Part shown: positions 7,297 through 16,049 of the stretch, piece after piece
Layout: each line of letters starts with the position of its first letter
Numbering within the stretch: position 1 is the stretch's first letter
Assembly (NCBI GenBank): GCA_964577055.1
Contig: CAZNWC010000001.1
Location: 1 to 64,000 of the forward strand
DNA length: 64,000 nt
DNA from: PNNG01 sp964577055
GTDB lineage: Bacteria > Bacteroidota > Bacteroidia > UBA7662
Reading direction: 5' to 3'
Program-made: the position numbers and the translations under genes
The notes under the pieces: generated by a model
Seen by the model: the letters and a program-made list of their open reading frames with translations, nothing else
Told to the model about the DNA's origin: nothing
The model's database searches: none

Positions 7297-8257
7297 TGCC
7301 AGTGGTTTGACGAATCAAATAGCGGTTTCGGTCGGCCGAGCTGCGCGATACCAACTCTGCGAGAAAACCAGTCAGAAACAACTGTACCCCGATGATCACC
7401 AGCACCAACGCCAAGAAAAACAATGGCTGTGCGGTGATGTCACGATGCGGCAATCCTTGGGCTATTTTTGACAGCTTTTCGTAAATCACCACCAGGGTAA
7501 TCACCCCACCAGTAAAAAACGACAAAGTGCCAATCAAACCGAAAAAGTGCATCGGCTTTTTGCCAAAGCGACCTACGAAATAGATCGACATCAAGTCAAG
7601 AAAGCCATTGATAAAGCGTTCCAAGCCAAATTTGGTGTGTCCGTATTTGCGCGCCCGGTGCTCCACTACCTGCTCTTCGATGCGCTTGAAGCCCGCCCAT
7701 TTGGCAATCACCGGAATGTAGCGGTGCATTTCGCCGTACACTTCAATGCTTTTTACCACTTCACGGCGGTACACCTTCAATCCACAATTAAAATCATGCA
7801 GGTTGTTGATGCCCGAAACTTTGCGAGTAGCCCAATTGAATAATTTGGTGGGAATGGTTTTGCTGAGGGGATCGTATCTTTTGCGCTTCCAGCCACTGAT
7901 CAAATCGAGGCCTTCGTCGAACAAGCGCCGGTACATGGCAGGCAGTTCATCCGGACTGTCTTGCAAATCGGCATCCATGGTAAACACCGCCTTGCCTCGG
8001 GCAGCTTCGAAGCCTACATTGAGCGCAGCAGATTTTCCATAGTTCCGTTGAAAACGAATGCCCTTGACAGCGGGAAAACGCGTCGACAGTTGTTCGATCA
8101 CTTGCCAGGAGTTGTCAGTGCTGCCATCATCGATAAAAATCACCTCATAGCTAAAGCCTTCCTGCTCCATCACCCGCACCAACCATTCAGTAAGTTCGGG
8201 CAATGATTCTTCTTCGTTCAATTGTGGTATGACTACCGAGATGTCAAGCTCCTGCAT
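7289..8257 (-). CDS. Glycosyltransferase family 2, polyprenyl-phosphate type (DPM1/GtrB-like)
   Basis: A 322-residue inverting GT-A enzyme that probably transfers a sugar from a nucleotide donor to a polyprenyl phosphate. Visible motifs are VVIPQLNEEESLPEL at the N-terminus, FIDDGSTDNSW, the TMDADLQDSPDELP metal site, and the DFNCGLKVYRR and GYxRRKYG-like KYGHTKFG segments. Two hydrophobic C-terminal segments, around residues 225-250 and 270-300, anchor it to the membrane, as in GtrB/ArnC proteins. I chose the ATG at 8255-8257 because the longer frame begins with TTG. The gene overlaps the upstream DUF4199 gene by 14 bp and the downstream GT4 gene by 8 bp. Confidence 0.9.
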   Translation of the reverse strand: MQELDISVVIPQLNEEESLPELTEWLVRVMEQEGFSYEVIFIDDGSTDNSWQVIEQLSTRFPAVKGIRFQRNYGKSAALNVGFEAARGKAVFTMDADLQDSPDELPAMYRRLFDEGLDLISGWKRKRYDPLSKTIPTKLFNWATRKVSGINNLHDFNCGLKVYRREVVKSIEVYGEMHRYIPVIAKWAGFKRIEEQVVEHRARKYGHTKFGLERFINGFLDLMSIYFVGRFGKKPMHFFGLIGTLSFFTGGVITLVVIYEKLSKIAQGLPHRDITAQPLFFLALVLVIIGVQLFLTGFLAELVSRSSADRNRYLIRQTTGIA

Positions 8258-8804
8258 CCGTATTTTCTTCAAAAAGGTCAGGGGTGCGTTTTACAAAAGC
8301 GCCAACGATAAGGGCAACCACCGCACTAAAAATGCTGCTGATCAGCAATGCCGTAACCAATGATCTAAAGTCTTGTTTAAAGTCACGGGCTTCCATGCCT
8401 TCCAGCGCTTTCTCAATATCAGCATCGGATGCACCAAACTTCTCCATCATGGAAGCCGTATTTTCGATGGTCAGCTCCTTGATAGTATCTGCCAATCCTG
8501 GGTCAATAACGTTGTACAGCACGGCATTGAAGGCCACCCCTACGATACTTGAAATTACGCCTATGCCTATACCTGTTACCACAGCTTCACCGTAAGGAAG
8601 CGCGTTGTTGTTCAGTTTGCGTTGCTCGCGGGTTCCCAATACCATGAAAACAACAACCAACACAAGAGAGATGGCTGAATTCCAAAAAGAAATGAGCAAG
8701 CTCACATCTACGATGTACAGCAAAAGGAGGTAAACTACGTTAACACCGCCCAAAAATAAGCCCCATTTAACAAGGGGCTTTTCAAAAAAGCCTTGTGATT
8801 CCAT
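8244..8804 (-). CDS. DUF4199 family membrane protein (first copy)
   Basis: A 186-residue protein with four predicted membrane segments in the DUF4199 pattern. A basic loop TREQRKLNNN lies between the second and third helices, and a long helical extracytoplasmic or cytoplasmic arm (ENTASMMEKFGASDADIEKA) precedes the last helix. It ends in an acidic tail (FEENTDAGA). Function is unknown; members are common in Bacteroidota and often precede GtrB-like GT2 genes. The start is the ATG at 8802-8804, seven bases after the stop of a second DUF4199 gene. Confidence 0.8.
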   Translation of the reverse strand: MESQGFFEKPLVKWGLFLGGVNVVYLLLLYIVDVSLLISFWNSAISLVLVVVFMVLGTREQRKLNNNALPYGEAVVTGIGIGVISSIVGVAFNAVLYNVIDPGLADTIKELTIENTASMMEKFGASDADIEKALEGMEARDFKQDFRSLVTALLISSIFSAVVALIVGAFVKRTPDLFEENTDAGA

Positions 8805-8811
8805 ATGTGTT

Positions 8812-9330
8812 TTAATTTCGATAATAAATAGACACCATAAAGCCAATCAACAAACTCCACATCAATCGAAAGAAAAAGGTGGTGAGTGCGATATACGACT
8901 TACTGGCATTCAAGATACTTTCTTTTATCTTTTCAAACTGACCAGCCGCATAATTTTTTTCAATGGTGGCCCTTCCTTGTTCCAGGGTTCGTAACTGATC
9001 GTCGATGTGTAATTGCCAAAGTGGATCACTCAAATGAATCCAAACCCACAAAGCCAAGGAATAAAAAAGTGCACTTACCAGTCCTACAGCCAACGAAACC
9101 ATAAAGCCATGGGTAACTGTCAAATTCCCTTGGTTGTAAATGTATTTATAGTTCCGCATGGCCAACACCATTACCACCACGGTAATTACCCCAATCAGTA
9201 AGCGAAACTGCCCCATGGGGTCATAGTGAAAATTGAAAAGCAGTAATGCAGCCATCAACGAAAATGACGCTGCATACATGCCATAGCGCAATCCCACTGT
9301 AAGCATGGCATACTTCAACAATTCTCTCAT
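8812..9330 (-). CDS. DUF4199 family membrane protein (second copy)
   Basis: A 172-residue paralogue-like protein with the same layout as its neighbour: two N-terminal membrane segments, the short motif AMRNYKYIYNQGNLT, a third segment, a charged helix (DQLRTLEQGRATIEKNYA) and a final membrane segment. It probably forms a pair with the adjacent DUF4199 protein, since the genes are seven bases apart. No catalytic residues are evident. Its position just before two glycosyltransferases suggests a structural or regulatory role in membrane glycan synthesis, which is inference only. Confidence 0.8.
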   Translation of the reverse strand: MRELLKYAMLTVGLRYGMYAASFSLMAALLLFNFHYDPMGQFRLLIGVITVVVMVLAMRNYKYIYNQGNLTVTHGFMVSLAVGLVSALFYSLALWVWIHLSDPLWQLHIDDQLRTLEQGRATIEKNYAAGQFEKIKESILNASKSYIALTTFFFRLMWSLLIGFMVSIYYRN

Positions 9331-9371
9331 AGTGATTTATTTACCTTCCAAGGATGTATTGGCTATTTATT

Positions 9372-10166
9372 TTACGCCTGTGCCAGTAGAAAATTTGCAG
9401 AAATGCTGCCTTTTCCTTTGTAGAAAAGCAACATGGCCATTACCACTGGTAGATTACGGTTCACCTCTCCGCCAGCACACAGGGTAGCAAAAAGATTGAT
9501 TTGGGCTTTTTCCGGGCTCTTGAAAAAACAAAACAATGGGGTAAACACCTCGGGAATGGCCGTTTCAGGGGCTACCTTTTCTGCTGCCTGCACCATTTCT
9601 TCAAAGGTAAGTTCCAAATAATCGCGGTTAGCAATCACTTCTTCATATACTTCTAAGTCATCCTGAAAATCCATTTCTTCATCGGAAATAAACTGTTCCA
9701 AGAAGTCATCGAGATTGGCTTTGATATCGGAGTCAACAACTTCTTGCAAGTACATGAGCAAGGTGAGCATTTCGGTACCCCGTTCTGCTAACTTGTCCTC
9801 TAAGCGCTGCCATTCAGGCGAATCCATCCAATCGGTATTGCCGGCTTCCTCTTGTCGGCTCAACCAAGCCACATACAGCAGATCAAATAAGTACTCACGG
9901 TACATGGCCAGTGGAGGCGACTGCGCCCAAGCATCGAGGGCTTTCACTGCAGGCTCAAGTGCCTGCGGATTCGACATGATTTGGAGCCAATTTTCGAGGT
10001 AGCCATTGTATACCTCCCGCGTGTCCGATGTTGCAGCCAAAAGCTTCTCCATTTGCTGTTGGGCCTCTTCAGGCTTGAGGCCCTTCCATCCAGCCTTTTG
10101 TGCTATTTCAGCCAAAAAGATACCGCTAAATAAGCCAACGGATGCGTCAATCAATCTATTATACAT
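9372..10166 (-). CDS. Hypothetical acidic helical protein
   Basis: A 264-residue protein with no family I recognise. It is strongly acidic (DEEMDFQDDLEVYEEV near residue 165) and mostly helical in composition, without a signal peptide or obvious membrane segment. The ATG at 10164-10166 overlaps the stop of the dihydroorotase-like gene by 8 bp, so the two are translationally coupled. A partner of the inactive dihydroorotase-like protein is one reading of this coupling, but nothing in the sequence proves it. Confidence 0.7.
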   Translation of the reverse strand: MYNRLIDASVGLFSGIFLAEIAQKAGWKGLKPEEAQQQMEKLLAATSDTREVYNGYLENWLQIMSNPQALEPAVKALDAWAQSPPLAMYREYLFDLLYVAWLSRQEEAGNTDWMDSPEWQRLEDKLAERGTEMLTLLMYLQEVVDSDIKANLDDFLEQFISDEEMDFQDDLEVYEEVIANRDYLELTFEEMVQAAEKVAPETAIPEVFTPLFCFFKSPEKAQINLFATLCAGGEVNRNLPVVMAMLLFYKGKGSISANFLLAQA

Positions 10167-11433
10167 GGGGAAGATACATTTGATGTTGGTTCATGACCAG
10201 TCGGATAGGACCGTAAAGCGACTTCCCGAGCATGGCATTGTTCACGCCTTTTGTTGCAAGATGCCTTGCTTGTACGGTATATGTTTCAGCTACATCGCAC
10301 ACAACCAGGTTGGCAACTGAACCGGCTGCAAACGGAGGATTCGGCAAACCCAACCACTTTGACGCAGCACTGCTCATGGCCAGTATCGCCTGTTCGAGTG
10401 CAGATGCTTGTTCGTGAAAAGCAGTTGCCACCACCGATAAGGCGGTCTCAAATGTTGCCATGCCAAATGCTGCCTGATCGAATTCCAAAAACTTATGTTC
10501 AGCATCCTCGGGCTGGTGGTCGCTGCAAATGATATCAATCGTGCCATCCGCAATACCTGCTAAAAGTGCCTGTCGGTGTACTTCATCGCGCAAAGGCGGC
10601 CATACTTTATGGCAAGTATCAAATGCGGGCAAAACTTCATCGGTAAGTAGCAAATGATGCGCAGCAACGCCACAACTCACCGCTAAGCCTTGTTTTTTAG
10701 CATTTCGAATGCGTTCTACGCTCCCCACCGTGCTGATTTTGCTGAAGTGCAGGCGACCTCCGCCATAAGCAAGCAACTCTAAGTCGCGGGCAATCGCCAT
10801 TTCTTCAGCCATCGCAGGCATACCCTTTAGTCCCAAACGGGTGCTGATCAAGCCTTCGTGGACCAAAGCGCCTTTTCCCAAGTAATTATCTACAGGCAAT
10901 ACCATGACGGGTGCACCGGTATGTCGTGCGTATTGGAGGGCTAACAGCATGGTCCGGCTGTTTTCAATGCTGTTTTCAGCATTCGAAAAAGCCACAGCAC
11001 CAGCCTCATGCATATCAACCATTTCGGCAATGTGTTTGCCCTGCAAATCTTCTGTAAGTGCTCCGGCAGCCAAGAGCTCCACGTGCGCAGGAGATTTACT
11101 CAACAAAGCTTGAATTTCTCCTTTGGTTTGCATCACCGGCTTGGTATCTGGCTGAACCAGCACACGGGTAAATCCACCTCTAAATGCAGCTTCAACACCT
11201 GTTTTCAGCGTTTCTTTGTATTCAAAACCTGGTTCCCGCATAAATGCGTACACATCTGTCAAGCCAGGCATCAACCACAAATCTTTGCCTGTTATTTGCT
11301 CGGCCTCCGCATTGTGTAGCGAGGCACCTATTTCGGCTATCACGCCATCTTTGATCAACACATCGCAACGTTGGCCGTGGTAAGGCACATCCGGATGAAC
11401 AACTTTGGCATTTTTAACGAGCAACAACATCAT
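10159..11433 (-). CDS. Dihydroorotase-like protein lacking the metal-binding histidines (probably inactive)
   Basis: A 424-residue amidohydrolase-fold protein that matches class I dihydroorotase along its length, with DVLIKDGVIAEIG, FMREPGFEYKETLKTG, PDTKPVM and SDHQPED all in order. The catalytic positions are changed. The HxH after strand 1 reads DVYAFMREPG, the usual HxED/HPE position reads LPVDNYLG, and the histidine of the CH(V/I)ST motif reads FSKIST, with Lys in its place. Only the final DH is kept. Such dead homologues are known as PyrC' partners of aspartate transcarbamoylase in pseudomonads, but no pyrB is seen here. The ATG at 11431-11433 overlaps the TGA of the BatA-like gene as ATGA. 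Confidence 0.9.
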   Translation of the reverse strand: MMLLLVKNAKVVHPDVPYHGQRCDVLIKDGVIAEIGASLHNAEAEQITGKDLWLMPGLTDVYAFMREPGFEYKETLKTGVEAAFRGGFTRVLVQPDTKPVMQTKGEIQALLSKSPAHVELLAAGALTEDLQGKHIAEMVDMHEAGAVAFSNAENSIENSRTMLLALQYARHTGAPVMVLPVDNYLGKGALVHEGLISTRLGLKGMPAMAEEMAIARDLELLAYGGGRLHFSKISTVGSVERIRNAKKQGLAVSCGVAAHHLLLTDEVLPAFDTCHKVWPPLRDEVHRQALLAGIADGTIDIICSDHQPEDAEHKFLEFDQAAFGMATFETALSVVATAFHEQASALEQAILAMSSAASKWLGLPNPPFAAGSVANLVVCDVAETYTVQARHLATKGVNNAMLGKSLYGPIRLVMNQHQMYLPHV

Positions 11434-13454
11434 CGTTTGATTTGGAGGATAAGCGTTTCGGAGAGCAAAAATACCAAAACGAACAGCAATAACCACTTCC
11501 AAAATCCAGCTTGTTCAGTATTGACAGTAAGCTTTCCAGCCAAAGTGGCTTCTTTGATTTGTAAAGGATTCCAGCCTTTTGCCAATCCTACGTTTTCTAA
11601 TTCGGCGGTTGACCAATATTGAAGTCGCGATTCGGCTGCATCGGCATTGAATGCCAGCTGCAAGGTTCCCCCTTCTAGCTTGTCGGATACCAATTGGTAA
11701 TGCCCTGGCGACAGGTTGGTTGTGCGTGCATTCAACAACACCCTTCCCCCCATTCTTCTGATTTCAGGAATAAAGCTTTCTTGTTCTTTTTCCAAGGCAA
11801 TCGTTCCATTTACAGGAACATCTGCAGCACGCAAGGCAATGGCATCGGCTTGGTTCAAGCGATAACTGCTGCGCACCAATTCACCTCCCAATTGACTTGC
11901 GCGGTGAAAGGTAGGGACCAACAAAGCATGTTGCACAAAATCAGTCCATGCAGGCGAAAGCGCACTCATCAAAAGGGTGATACTACCTGATCCGTAATCA
12001 CGCCGTATCAACCATGGATCGTCGTTTTGCAATTGCATTAACACCCTGTCTTCGGGTTGCAAGCTATATTTTACGTATTTGGTTGCCGTAGGTAAAGCCA
12101 ATTGCTCCGGAATACTGCTAAAGGTTTCCTGGAAAAGCCGGTCTTCGAATGCCAATTTGCGAACAGCAAATTGACCTTGTTCCAAGGCTGTAGGACTCGC
12201 CACTCCCAATGCCTGCAGCACCGCCTGAATATCTTGGATTTGATCGGCAGGCGCAGGTAAATAAATCAAAGTCCCACCCGCCTCTACCTGCTTCAGCAAG
12301 GTTTCTACCAAGCCAGTTGATCCTGCATCGCCTCCTTCTAACACAAATGCGGCGTATTTCGACAAAGCATTGTAATCGAGGCCCAATCGAGCCAGTCGCT
12401 GAAATTGAACGAAATCGTCATTGCTGAACAAGGCCTGCAAATAAGGTGACGGTTTATCAGGACTGATGTACAGCAGTGATAAGCTGTCTTTTACCGTTAG
12501 TTGCAAATACCATGTATCGTCGATTGGAAAAACACGGTCATTCAATTGCAAACGTGCACGTAAACGCCCGCTGGATTCAGGCGTAAAATCTATGGTATCG
12601 GTCAATGCCCCATTGGCAGGCAAATCCATTGTGGCCAAGCCTTTTTGAACTCCCCCTATTTCCAATTGCACCCGAACACCCAAAGCATCGGCGCCTCCGC
12701 CATTCACGACTTTGAATACGAGACGGGCCTTTTGGCCTTTGCGCAGCAGGGGCTGGTCGAGCCAAGCAGAATCAACATAAAGGTTAGATACAGTTGCTGC
12801 TTCTAATTGCAACAATTGAAGCGACAATTCCTCGGGCAACTTTAATGCTGCGAGATCAAAGGCTGATTTTTGGAAATCGCTGATCCAATACAACTTTGCA
12901 TTGGTCAAACCGCTCGACATGGCCAAATCTATTTGCCGCTGCAAGAGTGTTGCAGCTGGTTGGCTAAAATGAACTGGCTGCAATTCGTCCAAAGCCTGTA
13001 AAAAGGCATCTCGGCTCATCCATCTTGTCGATAAAGGCGCTAACTCCTGCGTGAGGAGTTGAAATCGTTCATCAGGTTGGGCGGCCAACGCAATGGCTCG
13101 TGCTGCCTCGCGTGCCTGTTCAAGCAGCATGCCTGCATTGCCTTGCAGCGACATGCTGGGACTATTGTCTACAAAAATGGCGTGGTGCCCACTCGCTGCC
13201 TTGCTCGATTGTGCAGTACCAAACTGTGGTTGCGCAAAAGCCATGACCAAGCAAAATACAGCCAAAAGTCGGCTGACCAGCAAAAGTCGTTCGCGCAACA
13301 ATCGCCTGCGCTTGTTTTCCTCTTTGATTTCGTGCAACAACGCTACATTGCTAAAAAACACCCTTTTGGTGTATTTAAAACTGAAAAGATGAACAATAAC
13401 TGGCACTCCCAAGGCCAGTAAACCCCACAATGCAGCTGGATTGGCAAAATTCAT
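11430..13454 (-). CDS. BatA-domain protein with a von Willebrand-like region
   Basis: A 674-residue membrane protein. It begins with the BatA N-terminal signature (NPAALWGLLALGVPVIVHLF, then YTKRVFFSNVALL), has a second membrane segment around residues 57-75, and then a vWA-like domain in which the MIDAS motif survives as VDNSPSMS. A long periplasmic part and a last membrane helix (WLLLFVLVFLLSETLIL) complete it. BatA-type proteins were named for aerotolerance in Bacteroides, but this single long form is widespread in Bacteroidota and its role is unclear. It heads a seven-gene operon whose members overlap or nearly touch. Confidence 0.85.
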   Translation of the reverse strand: MNFANPAALWGLLALGVPVIVHLFSFKYTKRVFFSNVALLHEIKEENKRRRLLRERLLLVSRLLAVFCLVMAFAQPQFGTAQSSKAASGHHAIFVDNSPSMSLQGNAGMLLEQAREAARAIALAAQPDERFQLLTQELAPLSTRWMSRDAFLQALDELQPVHFSQPAATLLQRQIDLAMSSGLTNAKLYWISDFQKSAFDLAALKLPEELSLQLLQLEAATVSNLYVDSAWLDQPLLRKGQKARLVFKVVNGGGADALGVRVQLEIGGVQKGLATMDLPANGALTDTIDFTPESSGRLRARLQLNDRVFPIDDTWYLQLTVKDSLSLLYISPDKPSPYLQALFSNDDFVQFQRLARLGLDYNALSKYAAFVLEGGDAGSTGLVETLLKQVEAGGTLIYLPAPADQIQDIQAVLQALGVASPTALEQGQFAVRKLAFEDRLFQETFSSIPEQLALPTATKYVKYSLQPEDRVLMQLQNDDPWLIRRDYGSGSITLLMSALSPAWTDFVQHALLVPTFHRASQLGGELVRSSYRLNQADAIALRAADVPVNGTIALEKEQESFIPEIRRMGGRVLLNARTTNLSPGHYQLVSDKLEGGTLQLAFNADAAESRLQYWSTAELENVGLAKGWNPLQIKEATLAGKLTVNTEQAGFWKWLLLFVLVFLLSETLILQIKR

Positions 13455-13560
13455 TTGCTCAAAAATACGAGTATTGAACCAAGCAATGCTGCATAATTTT
13501 ACAGGAGGGGAAGCAAGAAAAAGGTTAAAAAAGTAAATTGGACTTCTAAACCTGTTTGTT

Positions 13561-14043
13561 ATGCGTAAAATCGATGAATTATTACTGGCCTATGGCGAAA
13601 GTCACCGCCATCCCACCAACAAGGCCGTGCACTGGCTTTGTGTACCAGCCATCATGTTTAGCTTGTTGGGCTTGCTGTGGAATTTGCCTGCCACTCCCTT
13701 GCAATTGCTACCCGGACTGGAACAAGAGCCCTTGGCCAATTGGTCGGTTGTATTGTTGATCCTCGCCTCATTGTATTACATAAGGCTCTCGATTCCACTT
13801 TTCCTGGGCATGTTGGTGATTAGCGCCGGACTCATTTACGGCAATTTGCGCCTTAGTGCGTTGGGAAGCTCGATGCATATTTGGGCATCACTAGGCATTT
13901 TTGCCGTTGCTTGGATTGGACAGTTCATCGGTCACCACATCGAAGGTAAAAAACCCTCCTTCATCAAGGACGTTCAGTTTTTACTGATCGGCCCTGCATG
14001 GCTGATGCATTTTTTGTACAAAAAAATGGGAATCCCCTATTGA
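13561..14043 (+). CDS. Mpo1-like (DUF962) membrane protein, probable 2-hydroxy fatty acid dioxygenase
   Basis: A 160-residue membrane protein of the Mpo1/YGL010w family. In yeast, Mpo1 is an iron-dependent dioxygenase that shortens 2-hydroxy fatty acids from sphingolipid breakdown. The family histidines are visible in SHRHPTNKAVHWLCVP and WIGQFIGHHIEGKKPSF, separated by three membrane segments. Bacteroidota make sphingolipids and hydroxy fatty acids, so a related substrate is plausible. It is the first gene of a unit whose second gene starts inside its stop codon, and it is divergent from the BatA-like operon across a 106-bp spacer. Confidence 0.85.
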   Translation: MRKIDELLLAYGESHRHPTNKAVHWLCVPAIMFSLLGLLWNLPATPLQLLPGLEQEPLANWSVVLLILASLYYIRLSIPLFLGMLVISAGLIYGNLRLSALGSSMHIWASLGIFAVAWIGQFIGHHIEGKKPSFIKDVQFLLIGPAWLMHFLYKKMGIPY

Positions 14044-15875
14044 AACCAATCCTGCATATAGTGTGGTTGGGCTACCTGTTGCTAACAGCGTGTAGTGAGT
14101 CTCCAACTGATTTCCCGAAAGACGTTCATTCTGCGAGTGAACACGCTTTGGCGCGTGCAGAACACCTTGTTTGGCGGGCACGAGTAAATTTTGAGCAACG
14201 CAGATTGGAGGCCACTGCGAGTTGGCTGATTCAAAAATCGACCAATGCCAAATACATTGTTTTCGATACCTATGACCTTAACATTCTCAAGGTCACCCTC
14301 GACAATGGAGAAGCTGCAGTATGGACGCTCAGCGACAGCACCGCATACCTGGGTCGCGCCTTGCGTATTGCCATTGCACCTGAAACGGAATGGGTGCATA
14401 TAGAGTACCGGAGCAATCCTGGCGCCAAAGGACTGCAATGGTTGGAGGCACATCAAACCCACACGAAGTTGCACCCCTTTTTGTTTTCCCAAGGCCAAGC
14501 CATCCTTACGCGTACCTGGCTACCATGTCAAGACAGTCCTGGTTTGCGTTTCAGCTTTGAGGCAGAGGTACTGGTGCCCAAAGGCTTAATGGCCGTCATG
14601 AGTGCCGAAAACCCCCGTGTACTTGCCAAAAACGGCCGATATCGTTTCAAAAACAGCAAGCCAATTCCTGCCTACCTCTTTTCTATTGCTGTCGGAAATT
14701 TCGACTACAAAGCATACGACCAACGAAGTGGCATATATGCCGAAGCAGGAACCCTCGGCGACGCATGGCAAGAGTTTGCGAACCTTCCCGCCATGATGTT
14801 GGCAGCAGAAAAACTGTTTGGTCCATACCCTTGGTCACGTTTTGATGTTTTGGTATTGCCTCCCAGCTTCCCCTTTGGCGGCATGGAAAACCCCATGATC
14901 ATGTTCGCCACCCCCAGCATTATTGCCGGCGACAGAAGTTTAACAAACCTCATTGCCCATGAATTGTCACATTCGTGGTCGGGAAATTTGGTCACGCATG
15001 CAAGCTGGAATGACTTTTGGATCAACGAGGGATTTACAACCTACATTGAACGGCGGATCATTGAAGAAATTGAGGGCACCAGCTACGCAGAAATGCTCAC
15101 TGCCTTGGGAGACTTGACCCTCGAACAAACGCTGAAGCAACTCGGGCCAGATAATGCACTGAGCAAACTCAAACTTGATTTAGAAGGCCAAAATCCCGAT
15201 TTGGCATTGAGCAACATTCCCTTTTATAAAGGCGTGGCTTTGCTGCTGCATATCGAAAAAGAAGTAGGACGCAGCAGAATGGATGCTTACGTCAAAAAAA
15301 CAATATCGAATCATGCCTACCGCAGCATGGATTCAGAAATGTTTCTTGCCTATTTAGAAAAACACTTATTGACCGCAGCGCAAATGGAACGGCTTGAAAT
15401 CGAGCAGTGGATTTTTGATGCAGGCATTCCAAAATCTTATCAAAAAAGACATTCCATTAGGTTTGCCAATGTTGAAACCGCTGTATTGCTTTGGGAACAA
15501 GGCGAGGTGGCCGAAAACCTGCCAACGGCTGCATGGTCGGTATACGAATGGTTGTACTTTCTAAAAACCATTGGTCACAAACGCATCACCCCGTCAAGAA
15601 TGGCTGAATTGGATGCTACATTCAATTTTGGTGCATCCCGCAATGCAGAACTACTAACCGAATGGCTGCAATGCGTAATTAAAAACAAATATACCCCTGG
15701 TTACGACCGAATACCCCTCTTTTTGGCAGAAACAGGCAGAAGAAAACTGTTGGTTCCGGTTTATGAAGCCTTATTTAATAATGCCTCTTTGCGCAATCAG
15801 GGCATTCAATGGTTTGAGGTTTATAAATCTCAATATCACCCTTTGGCGATCCAAAGTATCGAAGCCCTCAAGTAA
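14040..15875 (+). CDS. M1 family aminopeptidase lipoprotein, leukotriene A4 hydrolase-like
   Basis: A 611-residue zinc metallopeptidase with the LTA4H/aminopeptidase B layout: an N-terminal beta domain, GGMENPMIMFATP, the zinc site HELSHSW with WINEGFTTY 18 residues later, and a helical C-terminal domain from about residue 470. The zinc histidine is near residue 307. I placed the start at TTG 14040-14042, which overlaps the preceding TGA. From there the protein begins with a short signal peptide ending in LLLTAC, a good lipobox, so it is probably a periplasmic or surface lipoprotein. An ATG at 13998 in the same frame would bury that signal. A general aminopeptidase is more likely than an epoxide hydrolase. 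Confidence 0.9.
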   Translation: MKPILHIVWLGYLLLTACSESPTDFPKDVHSASEHALARAEHLVWRARVNFEQRRLEATASWLIQKSTNAKYIVFDTYDLNILKVTLDNGEAAVWTLSDSTAYLGRALRIAIAPETEWVHIEYRSNPGAKGLQWLEAHQTHTKLHPFLFSQGQAILTRTWLPCQDSPGLRFSFEAEVLVPKGLMAVMSAENPRVLAKNGRYRFKNSKPIPAYLFSIAVGNFDYKAYDQRSGIYAEAGTLGDAWQEFANLPAMMLAAEKLFGPYPWSRFDVLVLPPSFPFGGMENPMIMFATPSIIAGDRSLTNLIAHELSHSWSGNLVTHASWNDFWINEGFTTYIERRIIEEIEGTSYAEMLTALGDLTLEQTLKQLGPDNALSKLKLDLEGQNPDLALSNIPFYKGVALLLHIEKEVGRSRMDAYVKKTISNHAYRSMDSEMFLAYLEKHLLTAAQMERLEIEQWIFDAGIPKSYQKRHSIRFANVETAVLLWEQGEVAENLPTAAWSVYEWLYFLKTIGHKRITPSRMAELDATFNFGASRNAELLTEWLQCVIKNKYTPGYDRIPLFLAETGRRKLLVPVYEALFNNASLRNQGIQWFEVYKSQYHPLAIQSIEALK

Positions 15876-15895
15876 TTTTCTTTCTTATGAAAAGA

Positions 15896-15920
15896 AAAAG
15901 GTGCCTCCCGGCACCTTTTA
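15896..15920 (+). terminator. Intrinsic terminator after the aminopeptidase gene
   Basis: Ten-pair stem AAAAGGTGCC/GGCACCTTTT with a TCCC loop, 20 bp after the stop codon. The A and T flanks make it usable on either strand. Between it and 16050 no gene is seen. Confidence 0.8.
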
Positions 15921-16049
15921 CTGTCTGAAAACTAAACTAAACCTATGAAAACTAATCCACAACAGAGCGGACCAGCTTTGAAACAAAGTTATGGAGAAAT
16001 TCCAAAAGAGAAATTAAAAATTCCCAAATGAAGAATTTTCAAAAATCAA

